From Candidatus Marinamargulisbacteria bacterium SCGC AG-343-D04 (GTDB taxonomy: Bacteria; Margulisbacteria; Marinamargulisbacteria; GCA-2716485; GCA-002719695): a DNA stretch of 33,981 nucleotides. Positions within the stretch are counted from its first letter, which is position 1; each line of letters opens with the position of its first letter. The stretch is from assembly GCA_003265885.1 (NCBI GenBank), contig QFBQ01000015.1, forward strand, positions 1 through 33,981. Reading direction: 5' to 3'. A model generated the notes under the pieces. It saw nothing but the letters and a program-made list of their open reading frames with translations. It had not been told where the DNA came from and did not search any database. This document shows, piece by piece, positions 1-6,972 of the stretch. The translations under genes were made by a program, and so were the position numbers.

Positions 1-1015
1 ATTATAGTGTGTAAGGGTGTAATGTCTACACTCTTGGCGATTAATATGAGAAATCTGAGAGATAGCAGAGAGAAAGGCATTTGTATTGTTTTTTTGGGAT
101 TAGGAACCCTGTTTTGTTGTGTTGAATAATATCTTTTGGGCTACCTATATTATGAGCGATAATGGGGGTTCCCATGGCTAGAGTTTCTATGAAAATCATG
201 CCAAACGCTTCTTCCCATTGATGTGTGGCAATTAATGCTTGGCAATTCCCTGCAATATCGTTGAGTTTTGAAAGGGTACAGTGGCCATGATATTCGTAAT
301 CGCTTTGAGATATATTTTTTGTGCATGAGTTGAAATAATCTCGATCTTGAATAACGCCACAAATATGAAGTTTTCGATTAGATTTTAAGGCGATGGAGAG
401 TGCTAAATCTAGTCCTTTTTCAGGGGATATTCTGCTAATCCAGACAAGATCGTTGCTTTGTGGGTGTGCTGAGAAGTGTAAAGAGTGAGGGTTAAAGGGT
501 TGTTTTATGAAATAGGCCGAATCTTCAGATAATCCTGAGAAAGTATTAAGTTGAGATGGCGTTAAAAAGGCGTAGGGGTTTTGAGGAGATTGATGTTTGA
601 TCAATGTTTGATGAAACTCTGGAGAAATATTGCACATAGAAATGTAATGGCGAACAGGTGTACCAAGTGCACGTAGTTCTGTATGAGGGAGACTATCAAA
701 ACTAAGATTGATGATGATATCGTAGTTTTGGTGATGTTTTTTGATCCATTCGCAGGCATTGATGAGAGCTGAAGAGGGGGATGCTGTTTTGGGAGTGGTT
801 TGGCAAGATTGTTGTAGGATTCCTTTAATGGAAATACCTGTGCTATGTTTAGGAAATGTTGAATCTTGTGCAGCAATTATACTGAGGCTATGACCATGTT
901 TTGAAAGAAGGCGGGTCCATTCACAAAGAGTTCGATAAAGCCCGCCATCTGGGCCAGACCCCATGGGGGCTACCATTGTATAGAGAAATAAAAAGCGATA
1001 TTGTGTTAAAGGCAT
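1..1015 (-). pseudogene. Family 4 glycosyltransferase, frameshifted near its 3' end and cut by the left window edge
   Basis: The readable frame (1015 down to 41) has the GT-B retaining glycosyltransferase pattern. Near the N-terminus is a Gly-rich GSGPDGG loop, in the middle WISRISPEKG, and near the C-terminus the GT4 E-x7-E signature EEAFGMIFIE followed by GTPIIAHNIGSPKDII. It should transfer a sugar from a nucleotide donor; the acceptor cannot be told. The frame ends early at 41, right after a run of seven A on the coding strand (T at 89-95). Removing one A opens a frame that stays open to base 1 and reads FLSAISQISHINRQECR, exactly the closing helix expected in GT4 enzymes. So the gene is either a real frameshift pseudogene or the assembly has one extra A. 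I chose the Met codon at 1015; an upstream in-frame ATG at 1063 would overlap the divergent gene's start. Confidence 0.75.
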
Positions 1016-1048
1016 GTAGAGTAGTATATCAAAAAAAGGAGTAATAGT

Positions 1049-1480
1049 ATGAGGCCCTTTCATTTGGCGTTGCCGACGAACAATTTAGACAAAACAAAGG
1101 CATTTTATGTAGAGTATTTGGGGTGTAAAGTAGGGAGAAGTGCGGATACCTGGGTGGATTTGGATTTATTTGGACATCAGTTAGTTTTTCATTATTGTGG
1201 GCCAGACAAGTACCCGGCATACATAAATCCTGTAGATGAAAAACCAGTTCAGTTACCACATTTTGGAGTGGTATTAACTCTAGAGGATTTTGATGAACTG
1301 GCAGGTAGGCTAAAAGAAAAATCAGTAGAATTTATCATAGAGCCTTACACAAGATTTAAAGGGACAAATGGAGAGCAATCTACAATGTTCTTTTTAGACC
1401 CAAACGGCTATGCATGCGAATTTAAGGCGTTTAAAGACGATGCATATTTGTTTGAGCCGTTTGAATTATCTAATTCGTGA
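1049..1480 (+). CDS. VOC (glyoxalase/bleomycin-resistance fold) family protein
   Basis: A 143-residue single-module vicinal-oxygen-chelate protein with two beta-alpha-beta-beta-beta halves. It starts MRPFHLALPTNNLDKTKAFY, has LPHFGVVLTLEDFDEL in the middle and ends FFLDPNGYACEFKAF. Likely metal ligands by family position are His5, His71 and Glu124. Members bind a divalent metal and act as lyases, isomerases or dioxygenases; the substrate here is unknown. The start has AAGGAG at 1036-1041, seven bases upstream of the ATG. It is divergent from the glycosyltransferase, 33 bases away, and its 3' end overlaps the tail of the convergent 640-residue gene by 11 bases. Confidence 0.85.
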   Translation: MRPFHLALPTNNLDKTKAFYVEYLGCKVGRSADTWVDLDLFGHQLVFHYCGPDKYPAYINPVDEKPVQLPHFGVVLTLEDFDELAGRLKEKSVEFIIEPYTRFKGTNGEQSTMFFLDPNGYACEFKAFKDDAYLFEPFELSNS

Positions 1481-3392
1481 AGAAATCGTCAATTGTCATT
1501 CCATGAGGCATCTTTCCATAAAGGCATTGCTTAACATTTGGGCTTATGGTAGTTCCGAAACCTCTTGCTCCATCTGTGAATTTGTGTATTAACTGTGCTC
1601 CGTCAGGGGTAAGCTTATTGTGAATAGTTGGAATAGATACTAATTTATCACCTATAACTGGTATGAAAAGTTGTCTATTTATTTCATTCTTCTCCTCTTG
1701 TGTCCATCGTGCTCTTATTTTAGTGTGGTCCTGTTCAAGTATATCATTAAGGCGTTTTTCATGAGCAGTGAGTGGTTTGCGATGTTTTAGTTTTTCCAGT
1801 AGATCCTCTTTTAGATTATCAAGGTGTCTTTTGACATGACCTGTCGTTAAATCAAGCCCGGTAATAGGAAAAGTGTTGTTAGCTATAGAGTATGTTACAT
1901 GATTTTCTACTAGAAGAAGAAGTGGGTGAGTACCTTTTTGTGTTCTATCTGGAGTGCTTGGAAACATTAATGTAGAAGGTCGTTTTCCAAAAATTTCTCT
2001 ATTTATTCGAGCCTGCATTGTTTCGTCGGGGTATTTTTTGTTTGTTATAGCTGTTATCTCACCGAGGACTGCTGGATTTGTGGGGCAGTCTTTAAGATAT
2101 TTTTTAGCCAAACAAATGAAAATATCAAGTTCGGAAAAATCTTCATACGATTCTTTGAATGTAGCAAGGTGTTCTTCTAACTTTACAATAGAATCGATAG
2201 GCTCTATTCCGTTGATGACGCTTTGTAAGAGTACGAGGGATTTATCTAGATCTTTGCGTTTGTATCTTCCTATGATAAAACGATCATCTTTATATTTTAG
2301 CATAAAAGGGGATCCTTGTTCATTTAAAAGTGTAGCCATTTCTACCATTCCTTGAAGATTGGTACTTTTAGTTATACCTACCTCTGTTATGGATTCAAAG
2401 TTATGGCAAATTGTAGGTGTTTCTGGATCAGCTGCCTTTATAGCGGCCTCAATGAGCCATTGCTGATCGGTAAAGTCAAATGAGGCGCTGTGAAGAATAG
2501 GCGTTCTAGAGGAATACACAGTAGGTCTACATAAATGACCAACGTTTTGATTTCTAAAATCTCGGGTATAAGAAGAAATTTCTATTTCTTTTACTGTTTT
2601 TGAATCATGATCAATAACGCAAACACCTCTATTTGTTGCAAATAATGCTCCTGTTGCTATACCCTTAGTATTAGTTAATGGGACGGGAGGTAGGGGTTTG
2701 ATGGATATAGTTTGGTTTTCGGCAGAGATGAATTGTTCTGCAAACGCCGAAATTGAATCCTTATTTTTGATAGTAAAAAGTGTTTTAAAATTTTCTTTAA
2801 TGGATTTTCCTATTTGATTGAATAGTTTGATTTGTTCATCTTTAGCATTAAATATAATTTCTGATGGTTGAGTTTTAGCCCTATCTGCCCAAGAAAATTT
2901 AGAAGGAGCTGGAGGAGAAGCTGGAGAAGTTGGGGAATCTGAAGGAGTTAGGAGAATAGCTCCTTCTGAGTCGGAAGAACCGGTAAAATCAGAATCTGCA
3001 GATGCGCCTTCATATTCAGAAGCTGCAGATGCGCCTTCATATTCTAGTCTTTTAGCTACAGGCTTAAGTCCATGTGGCGATTTTTTACTTTTCTGTTTGG
3101 GTGTAGACTCATCATCTGCTGATGAGGATCCAGTGCTTCCTGTAGGACTAGCACTCCGAGGTGCTGCTATATAACGCGGGGAAGGAGCCGTGTGTGCTGG
3201 GTCTCTGAATATTGGTGTTCTTGGTGTTTGGTGGAGGTGTGGTGAGCTTCCCGCTCCTTTTGGTGGTTGGTGCGCTCTTCTTTTTGCTTTTCCTTTTCCT
3301 TTTCCTTTTCCTTTTCCTTTTCCTCTTACTGGGGAACGTAATACGTTTCCATCTTGTGAAGCTAAAGGATATCTTGGTCTAACTTGTGTCAA
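1470..3392 (-). CDS. Large unknown protein with basic Gly-Lys repeat and Ser/Pro-rich N-terminal third (effector-like)
   Basis: I do not recognise a family. The start is TTG at 3392, chosen because AGGAG lies eight bases upstream (plus-strand 3401-3405) and a good promoter stands behind it. Residues 1-165 are low complexity: a basic stretch with six GK pairs (24-35), then Ser/Pro/Thr-rich sequence, and a doubled YEGASA motif (118-132). From about residue 166 (FSWADRAK) to 640 the protein is mixed alpha/beta and soluble, with no signal peptide or membrane segment and few cysteines. Low-complexity flexible N-termini of this kind are common in secreted effectors of intracellular bacteria, but no secretion signal can be proved, so this is inference. 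It lies next to other unrecognised large genes (5032-6417, 9995-12631) with similar composition. Confidence 0.75.
   Translation of the reverse strand: MTQVRPRYPLASQDGNVLRSPVRGKGKGKGKGKGKAKRRAHQPPKGAGSSPHLHQTPRTPIFRDPAHTAPSPRYIAAPRSASPTGSTGSSSADDESTPKQKSKKSPHGLKPVAKRLEYEGASAASEYEGASADSDFTGSSDSEGAILLTPSDSPTSPASPPAPSKFSWADRAKTQPSEIIFNAKDEQIKLFNQIGKSIKENFKTLFTIKNKDSISAFAEQFISAENQTISIKPLPPVPLTNTKGIATGALFATNRGVCVIDHDSKTVKEIEISSYTRDFRNQNVGHLCRPTVYSSRTPILHSASFDFTDQQWLIEAAIKAADPETPTICHNFESITEVGITKSTNLQGMVEMATLLNEQGSPFMLKYKDDRFIIGRYKRKDLDKSLVLLQSVINGIEPIDSIVKLEEHLATFKESYEDFSELDIFICLAKKYLKDCPTNPAVLGEITAITNKKYPDETMQARINREIFGKRPSTLMFPSTPDRTQKGTHPLLLLVENHVTYSIANNTFPITGLDLTTGHVKRHLDNLKEDLLEKLKHRKPLTAHEKRLNDILEQDHTKIRARWTQEEKNEINRQLFIPVIGDKLVSIPTIHNKLTPDGAQLIHKFTDGARGFGTTISPNVKQCLYGKMPHGMTIDDFFTN
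3288..3323. repeat. Six tandem copies of the hexamer TTTTCC (coding strand GGAAAA)
   Basis: Six perfect units lie inside the N-terminal coding part of the 640-residue gene and give six Gly-Lys pairs. Because the unit is 6 bp, gain or loss of copies keeps the frame and changes only the length of the basic stretch. Confidence 0.9.
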
Positions 3393-3812
3393 TTTGTTGT
3401 CTCCTGTTGTGTTTTTTTATTTTTTTGTATTTTGTAAAAATTTACATATAATTTTCAAATTAATTATAGTTTTTTTCAGAATCTACATCAAAGTAAAAGA
3501 TAAGTAAACAGTAAATTTTATGAAAGTTTATATTTGAGGAGGCATTATCATTAAATTTTATGAAAAAAATATAAAAATTAGAGATCCTGAAAAATGAACT
3601 TTAAAAAATAGTAGAAAAAAATTCGGATAATAGGTGCTTTACGATAAATAGGAGTAAATAAAGAAACCTGTATAAAGGAGCAGTTAAGAAGCTTACTACA
3701 TATACTATGAATCACGTGGTCTGTAGATTTAAATTAGAGTGTATTAGAAAAGCAGCATTTTTTGATGAGGAGACTGCCGCAAAATAGAAAATATTGGTAT
3801 ACTAGAGTAGTT
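3393..3812. other. AT-rich intergenic stretch
   Basis: A 420-base gap between divergent genes. The left part holds the Shine-Dalgarno and promoter of the minus-strand gene. The right part (about 3500-3790) is AT-rich with no coding potential that I can support. A TATACT box at 3798-3803 lies only 9 bases before the next ATG and has no good -35 partner. Confidence 0.6.
3463..3491 (-). promoter_or_regulatory. Sigma-70-type promoter of the 640-residue gene
   Basis: On the minus strand there is TTGATG (3491-3486), a 17-base spacer and a perfect TATAAT (3468-3463). This places the transcript start near 3456, about 64 bases before the TTG start codon with its own Shine-Dalgarno. Confidence 0.55.
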
Positions 3813-4319
3813 ATGAACGATATTGTTATTTTAACGGCCACTGAAGGAAAAAATCTTGAATTAGCACATAGTGTGAAGCAAGAAATAGACTCTGTAGGTA
3901 AAAAGGCTATTGTTGTTAATATTCCTAGGTTAAATTTGCCTTTATATTCTTCACAGACGACGGATCAGCAAGAAGCGCTTACCTCTCAGCTAGAGTCTAT
4001 TGTAGATAGTTTAGTCAAAGCGCCGGCATTTGTGGTATTAAGTCCGGAATATAACGGGTCTACAGCGCCCACATTAAGTAATTTTTTGGCCTGGGTCAGT
4101 GTATGTACGGAAGATTTTCGTGCTTGTTTTAACGGAAAAGCGGCGGCGATCATGTCTTATTCCGGAGCTGGAACAAATGTTTTACAGATTATGAGACTTC
4201 AGCTGTCTTATTTAGGAATGAATGTATTGGGTCGTCAATTGCTGGCAAATGGTGGTAAGCCCGCAAAAGAATCATCGATTAAATCTATAGTAGAAGAGTT
4301 GCTTCGTTTAGCGAGATAA
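3813..4319 (+). CDS. NADPH-dependent FMN reductase family protein
   Basis: A 168-residue flavodoxin-like protein when started at the ATG at 3813 (MNDIVILTATEG). That start places the first beta strand and the phosphate-binding loop at the N-terminus, as in the family. Longer in-frame starts at 3762/3765 add 17 residues unlike the family and lack a clear ribosome site. The signature SPEYNGSTAPTLSNFLAWVS is the usual PEYN-S-P-LKN-DW motif that contacts flavin, and SYSGAG follows. It should reduce FMN, quinones or azo compounds with NAD(P)H in the cytosol. It is 28 bases upstream of msrB and probably cotranscribed, which suits a redox-stress pair. Confidence 0.85.
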   Translation: MNDIVILTATEGKNLELAHSVKQEIDSVGKKAIVVNIPRLNLPLYSSQTTDQQEALTSQLESIVDSLVKAPAFVVLSPEYNGSTAPTLSNFLAWVSVCTEDFRACFNGKAAAIMSYSGAGTNVLQIMRLQLSYLGMNVLGRQLLANGGKPAKESSIKSIVEELLRLAR

Positions 4320-4347
4320 GCGTTGAGCTATTCAAAAAAAAGCTCTT

Positions 4348-4896
4348 TTGAAATCTGTAGTGTCCTTAGTGGTGGTGGTAATGTTGGGAGTGTTTTTAGC
4401 TTTGCAACATGACAAAAAAAATAGCTCAGATATGGAGGGAAATGTGATGAATAAAAAGTTTTATATCAAACCAAATGAGCTCGAAATGAAAGAAAAATTG
4501 ACTGAGTTGGAATATGATGTCACTCAGTGTGGCGGAACTGAGCCTGCGTTTAATAATGAGTTTTGGAATCATCACGACGTCGGGATTTATGTTGATAAGG
4601 TGACTGGGGAGCCGCTATTTTTATCGACAGATAAGTTTGATTCAGGAACAGGTTGGCCTAGTTTTACTAAGCCTATTCAACGCGATGCGCTTACAGAGCA
4701 TAAAGATCTTAGTGTTGGCATGATGCGTGTGGAAGTGAAGAGTGCTCAGGGAGACTCTCATCTAGGGCATGTCTTCCCAGATGGACCTGCTCCCACAGGT
4801 CTTCGTTATTGCATTAATTCCGCAGCCTTACGCTTTATTCCTAAAGAGAAACTTGAAGAAGAAGGGTATGGAGAGTTTTTGGGGTTGTTGGAGTAG
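4348..4896 (+). CDS. msrB: Peptide-methionine (R)-S-oxide reductase MsrB with hydrophobic N-terminal extension
   Basis: The MsrB domain covers about residues 42-180 and reduces methionine-R-sulfoxide in proteins. Seen are SGTGWPSF (99-106), DSHLGHVFPDGP (136-147) with the active-site histidines, and RYCINSAALRF with the catalytic Cys155. The zinc CxxC pairs of other MsrBs are absent, and the common resolving cysteine of CGWPSF is Thr101. The only other cysteine, Cys61 in VTQCGGTEP, is the likely resolving one. Starting at TTG 4348 gives a hydrophobic segment (residues 4-20), so an exported or membrane-anchored enzyme, but no Shine-Dalgarno is visible there. An internal ATG at 4447 has GGAGG at 4434-4438 and would make a cytosolic form of about 149 residues. 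Confidence 0.93.
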   Translation: MKSVVSLVVVVMLGVFLALQHDKKNSSDMEGNVMNKKFYIKPNELEMKEKLTELEYDVTQCGGTEPAFNNEFWNHHDVGIYVDKVTGEPLFLSTDKFDSGTGWPSFTKPIQRDALTEHKDLSVGMMRVEVKSAQGDSHLGHVFPDGPAPTGLRYCINSAALRFIPKEKLEEEGYGEFLGLLE

Positions 4897-4992
4897 GGTT
4901 AGGTCTGTTTAGCCGAAAGGTTTTTTGGCCATTCGTGAACTATCCGCTAAAAAAGATATTCTCAAAAAAAAACAAAAAGATAGATAAAAGAT

Positions 4993-5012
4993 AAAAAAGA
5001 GGGGACTTTTTT
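4993..5012. terminator. Possible bidirectional terminator hairpin
   Basis: AAAAAAG, a six-base loop AGGGGA, then CTTTTTT form a 7-bp stem between the convergent msrB and 391-residue genes. The stem is nearly all A-T, so it is weak; the position between converging genes is the main support. Confidence 0.25.
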
Positions 5013-5031
5013 AGTATATTTATAAGTAATT

Positions 5032-6207
5032 CTAAGGGGTAATTTTTAAACTATGGAAGTTTAAAAAGCTCGCAAGATTTTTTATCTTGCCCGCGCTATT
5101 TCTCACTTTTAAGTTCTCAACTGTACCAAATATTTCTTTTGTTGTAATATCACCTTCAGAATTTCGAAACATTATCATTTCTTTTTCACTAATTGTGTCT
5201 GTATATTGCACGGCGTGCTTTGTGTCCGTATTTACATAAATATCTCCCCCCCCTTCCAATTCTAGTAGTTGTTCCTCAGCAGCAGAATAGGAATGATTCA
5301 TTGTGCCATATAAACCTTCATCAACTTCTCTGAACCCACCAAAATCACCCTCTGCAGGATCAGCAAGACCATCGTCCTCGAACCCAGCAAAATCACCCTC
5401 TGCAGGATTAGCATAAACATCTTGACGAGGAAACAATTTATCTGCACCTTCACCGAATACACGCTGTGCTACTTTTTGTTGTATAGTAGGCCCATGTGCA
5501 CCATCGACTGTTGCAGCTGCTTCATCTTCATTAAGGAAAGCATCATATTCGTAAGGGGCTCGACCACCATCAACCTCGCCGAGATCATCACCCGCATGAT
5601 GAACACCAGCGTTATTAAACACAGAACCTACTTCTAATTCATCTGTATCCATGTCGGCTGCATATACGGCTGTACTAGGTCCTGGAGCTATTCCCATAAT
5701 ATGAGCCATACGTCCATTTGTTGAGTATTCAGGACCATCTGCTCCATGAGGCCTAGTTTCCATGAGAGTAGCTAATGCACTTAAACATGTTTTAATATCC
5801 TCTTTGATAGCATCAACTTCCTCCCCAAGTGTTGTGTGTACACCTGGCCCTATATTATCTTCTTTGTTGGTTGCTAGAAATCTTGCATCCACTTGATTAG
5901 GTGTTTCTAACAGCTGAAGTAATTCTTCCAAGGTTGTTTTTGTTTCATGCAAAAATCTAAACCCTTTTTGGTCTATAGGTGATTCTGAAACTACTAACAT
6001 TTCTGTGTTAACTAGTTGTGTTTTAAGTAATTCATGGGCTTCTTTACGAAGTGCGGTTCTTGTCCTGCCTTTTGCTTTTGTGCCCGCTTCTAATCCTCTA
6101 TGTAAAACTCCTTTGCTCCTTAAACTCTGCAATGTTTTTTGTTCATCAGGAGCTGTTCCTTGTCTATTTACTTTTCCACTATATGAACTTAATGGTAACC
6201 CTGACAT
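5032..6207 (-). CDS. Acidic unknown protein with internal PAEGDF repeats (effector-like)
   Basis: A 391-residue soluble protein of no family I recognise. The N-terminal 60 residues are basic (GTKAKGRTRTALRKEAHELL). A helical stretch follows to about residue 150, then a long acidic Ala/Gly/Asp-rich region. Two near-identical copies of a ten-residue motif, NPAEGDFAGF (267-276) and DPAEGDFGGF (283-292), lie 16 residues apart. The C-terminal 60 residues are again ordered (EIFGTVENLKVRNSAGKIKN). There is no signal peptide or membrane segment. The ATG directly follows the stop of the 69-residue gene, and AGAGGAG just upstream lies inside that gene, so the two are translationally coupled. A secreted substrate with a small partner is one reading, unproven. 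Confidence 0.75.
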   Translation of the reverse strand: MSGLPLSSYSGKVNRQGTAPDEQKTLQSLRSKGVLHRGLEAGTKAKGRTRTALRKEAHELLKTQLVNTEMLVVSESPIDQKGFRFLHETKTTLEELLQLLETPNQVDARFLATNKEDNIGPGVHTTLGEEVDAIKEDIKTCLSALATLMETRPHGADGPEYSTNGRMAHIMGIAPGPSTAVYAADMDTDELEVGSVFNNAGVHHAGDDLGEVDGGRAPYEYDAFLNEDEAAATVDGAHGPTIQQKVAQRVFGEGADKLFPRQDVYANPAEGDFAGFEDDGLADPAEGDFGGFREVDEGLYGTMNHSYSAAEEQLLELEGGGDIYVNTDTKHAVQYTDTISEKEMIMFRNSEGDITTKEIFGTVENLKVRNSAGKIKNLASFLNFHSLKITP

Positions 6208-6417
6208 TTATTTCTCCTCTATTAAAGGTTGTAAAAAATTATTTTCAATTTTAAGATCTTTTTCGTTTGTTTTTTTTGATTTCCTCTTTTGATCATTGAT
6301 TATTACGTTGCATTTTTCAGTGATCTTGTTGATGCTAGGTAAAATTCCTCGAGATAATTTCAGAAGATCATCACGGTCTAATGATTTTAATAATTCTTGA
6401 TATTTTTTTTGATCCAT
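6208..6417 (-). CDS. Small helical protein upstream of and coupled to the 391-residue protein
   Basis: A 69-residue protein starting MDQKKYQELLKSLDRDD. I chose the ATG at 6417 because GGAGGGG precedes it closely; the in-frame ATG at 6435 has no ribosome site. The sequence is charged and predicted mostly helical, with a Lys/Arg-rich middle (NDQKRKSKKTNEKD). No family is recognised. Its stop codon abuts the start of the next gene, so the two form an operon. Small size, helicity and position would fit a dedicated chaperone or immunity partner, but nothing in the sequence proves either. Confidence 0.65.
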   Translation of the reverse strand: MDQKKYQELLKSLDRDDLLKLSRGILPSINKITEKCNVIINDQKRKSKKTNEKDLKIENNFLQPLIEEK

Positions 6418-6734
6418 TACCCCTCCCAAAAACATGCAAATATCTAAAGTTTAAAGCTATCTACTGTTATTATTCCTCAAAAAAATAAATAATAAACATA
6501 AAAAGTCTTAAAAGATGGAAATTGATGGATTCGTTTTAATAGAAAGTATGAAAAAAATATATTTAATGGATAAATTATATAGTTAGTGTTTGAAAAATAT
6601 AAAGATATTAGGTAAATAAAGAGTAGTTTATTCTTATGGAGATCTGTTGGTGAAACATAATGAATTGTTAATCTAATAAAAGGTGAATAAGTTGAGAAAA
6701 GGAGCTAAGATATAAGTCCTACAGGAGGAGTCAG
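6418..6734. other. Intergenic stretch between divergent genes
   Basis: About 317 AT-rich bases. It must hold the promoters of the minus-strand pair and of the DUF4177 gene, but I see no convincing -35/-10 set. The strong AGGAGG of the DUF4177 gene is at 6723-6728. No RNA gene or repeat is evident. Confidence 0.5.
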
Positions 6735-6944
6735 ATGATTCAATATAAGGTTGTGATATATAAAGAAGGCATTTGGGATTCATTGTTATTGGGTTCGTCT
6801 AAGGTAAATCCGCAACGATTTACAGACTTTTTAAATGAGTATGGAAGGCAAGGCTGGAAAGTGCAAACGATGGAAAAAGAGTTGCGTAGGCTTTTTTTGT
6901 TTTGGAAACGAGAATCCTATATACTTGTGTTAAGTAAAGACTAG
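6735..6944 (+). CDS. DUF4177 family small protein
   Basis: 69 residues with the DUF4177 layout: a first strand MIQYKVVIYKEG, then a short helix FTDFLNEYGRQGWKVQTM carrying the typical L-N-x-x-G-x-x-GW motif, then a last strand with FWKRESYILVL. The family is small, cytosolic and of unknown function. The start is firm: AGGAGG at 6723-6728 lies six bases before the ATG. It stands alone, converging on hutH with 28 bases between the stops. Confidence 0.8.
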   Translation: MIQYKVVIYKEGIWDSLLLGSSKVNPQRFTDFLNEYGRQGWKVQTMEKELRRLFLFWKRESYILVLSKD

Positions 6945-6972
6945 AAAACTTTTTCATAATTCTTATAGATAG

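Noticed and set aside
89..98. Programmed -1 frameshift at the seven-A run of the glycosyltransferase
   Set aside because: The -1 frame is open but does not read like the GT4 C-terminus; the +1 frame does. This fits a one-base indel better than a -1 slippery site.
3190..3507. Plus-strand open frame of 105 codons over the hexamer repeat
   Set aside because: It is the complement of the better supported 640-residue gene, with low-complexity Phe-Pro content and no ribosome site.
3762..3812. Longer N-terminus for the FMN reductase (TTG 3762 or ATG 3765)
   Set aside because: The added residues are unlike the family and precede the first beta strand; no ribosome site.
4905..4945. Hairpin terminator just after msrB (GCC...GGC around a T run)
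   Set aside because: Only three base pairs with a long loop; the A/T-rich inverted repeat at 4993-5012 is somewhat better.
6515..6586. A 23-codon open frame in the gap before the DUF4177 gene
   Set aside because: No ribosome site, no recognisable sequence, and such short frames are expected by chance in AT-rich DNA.
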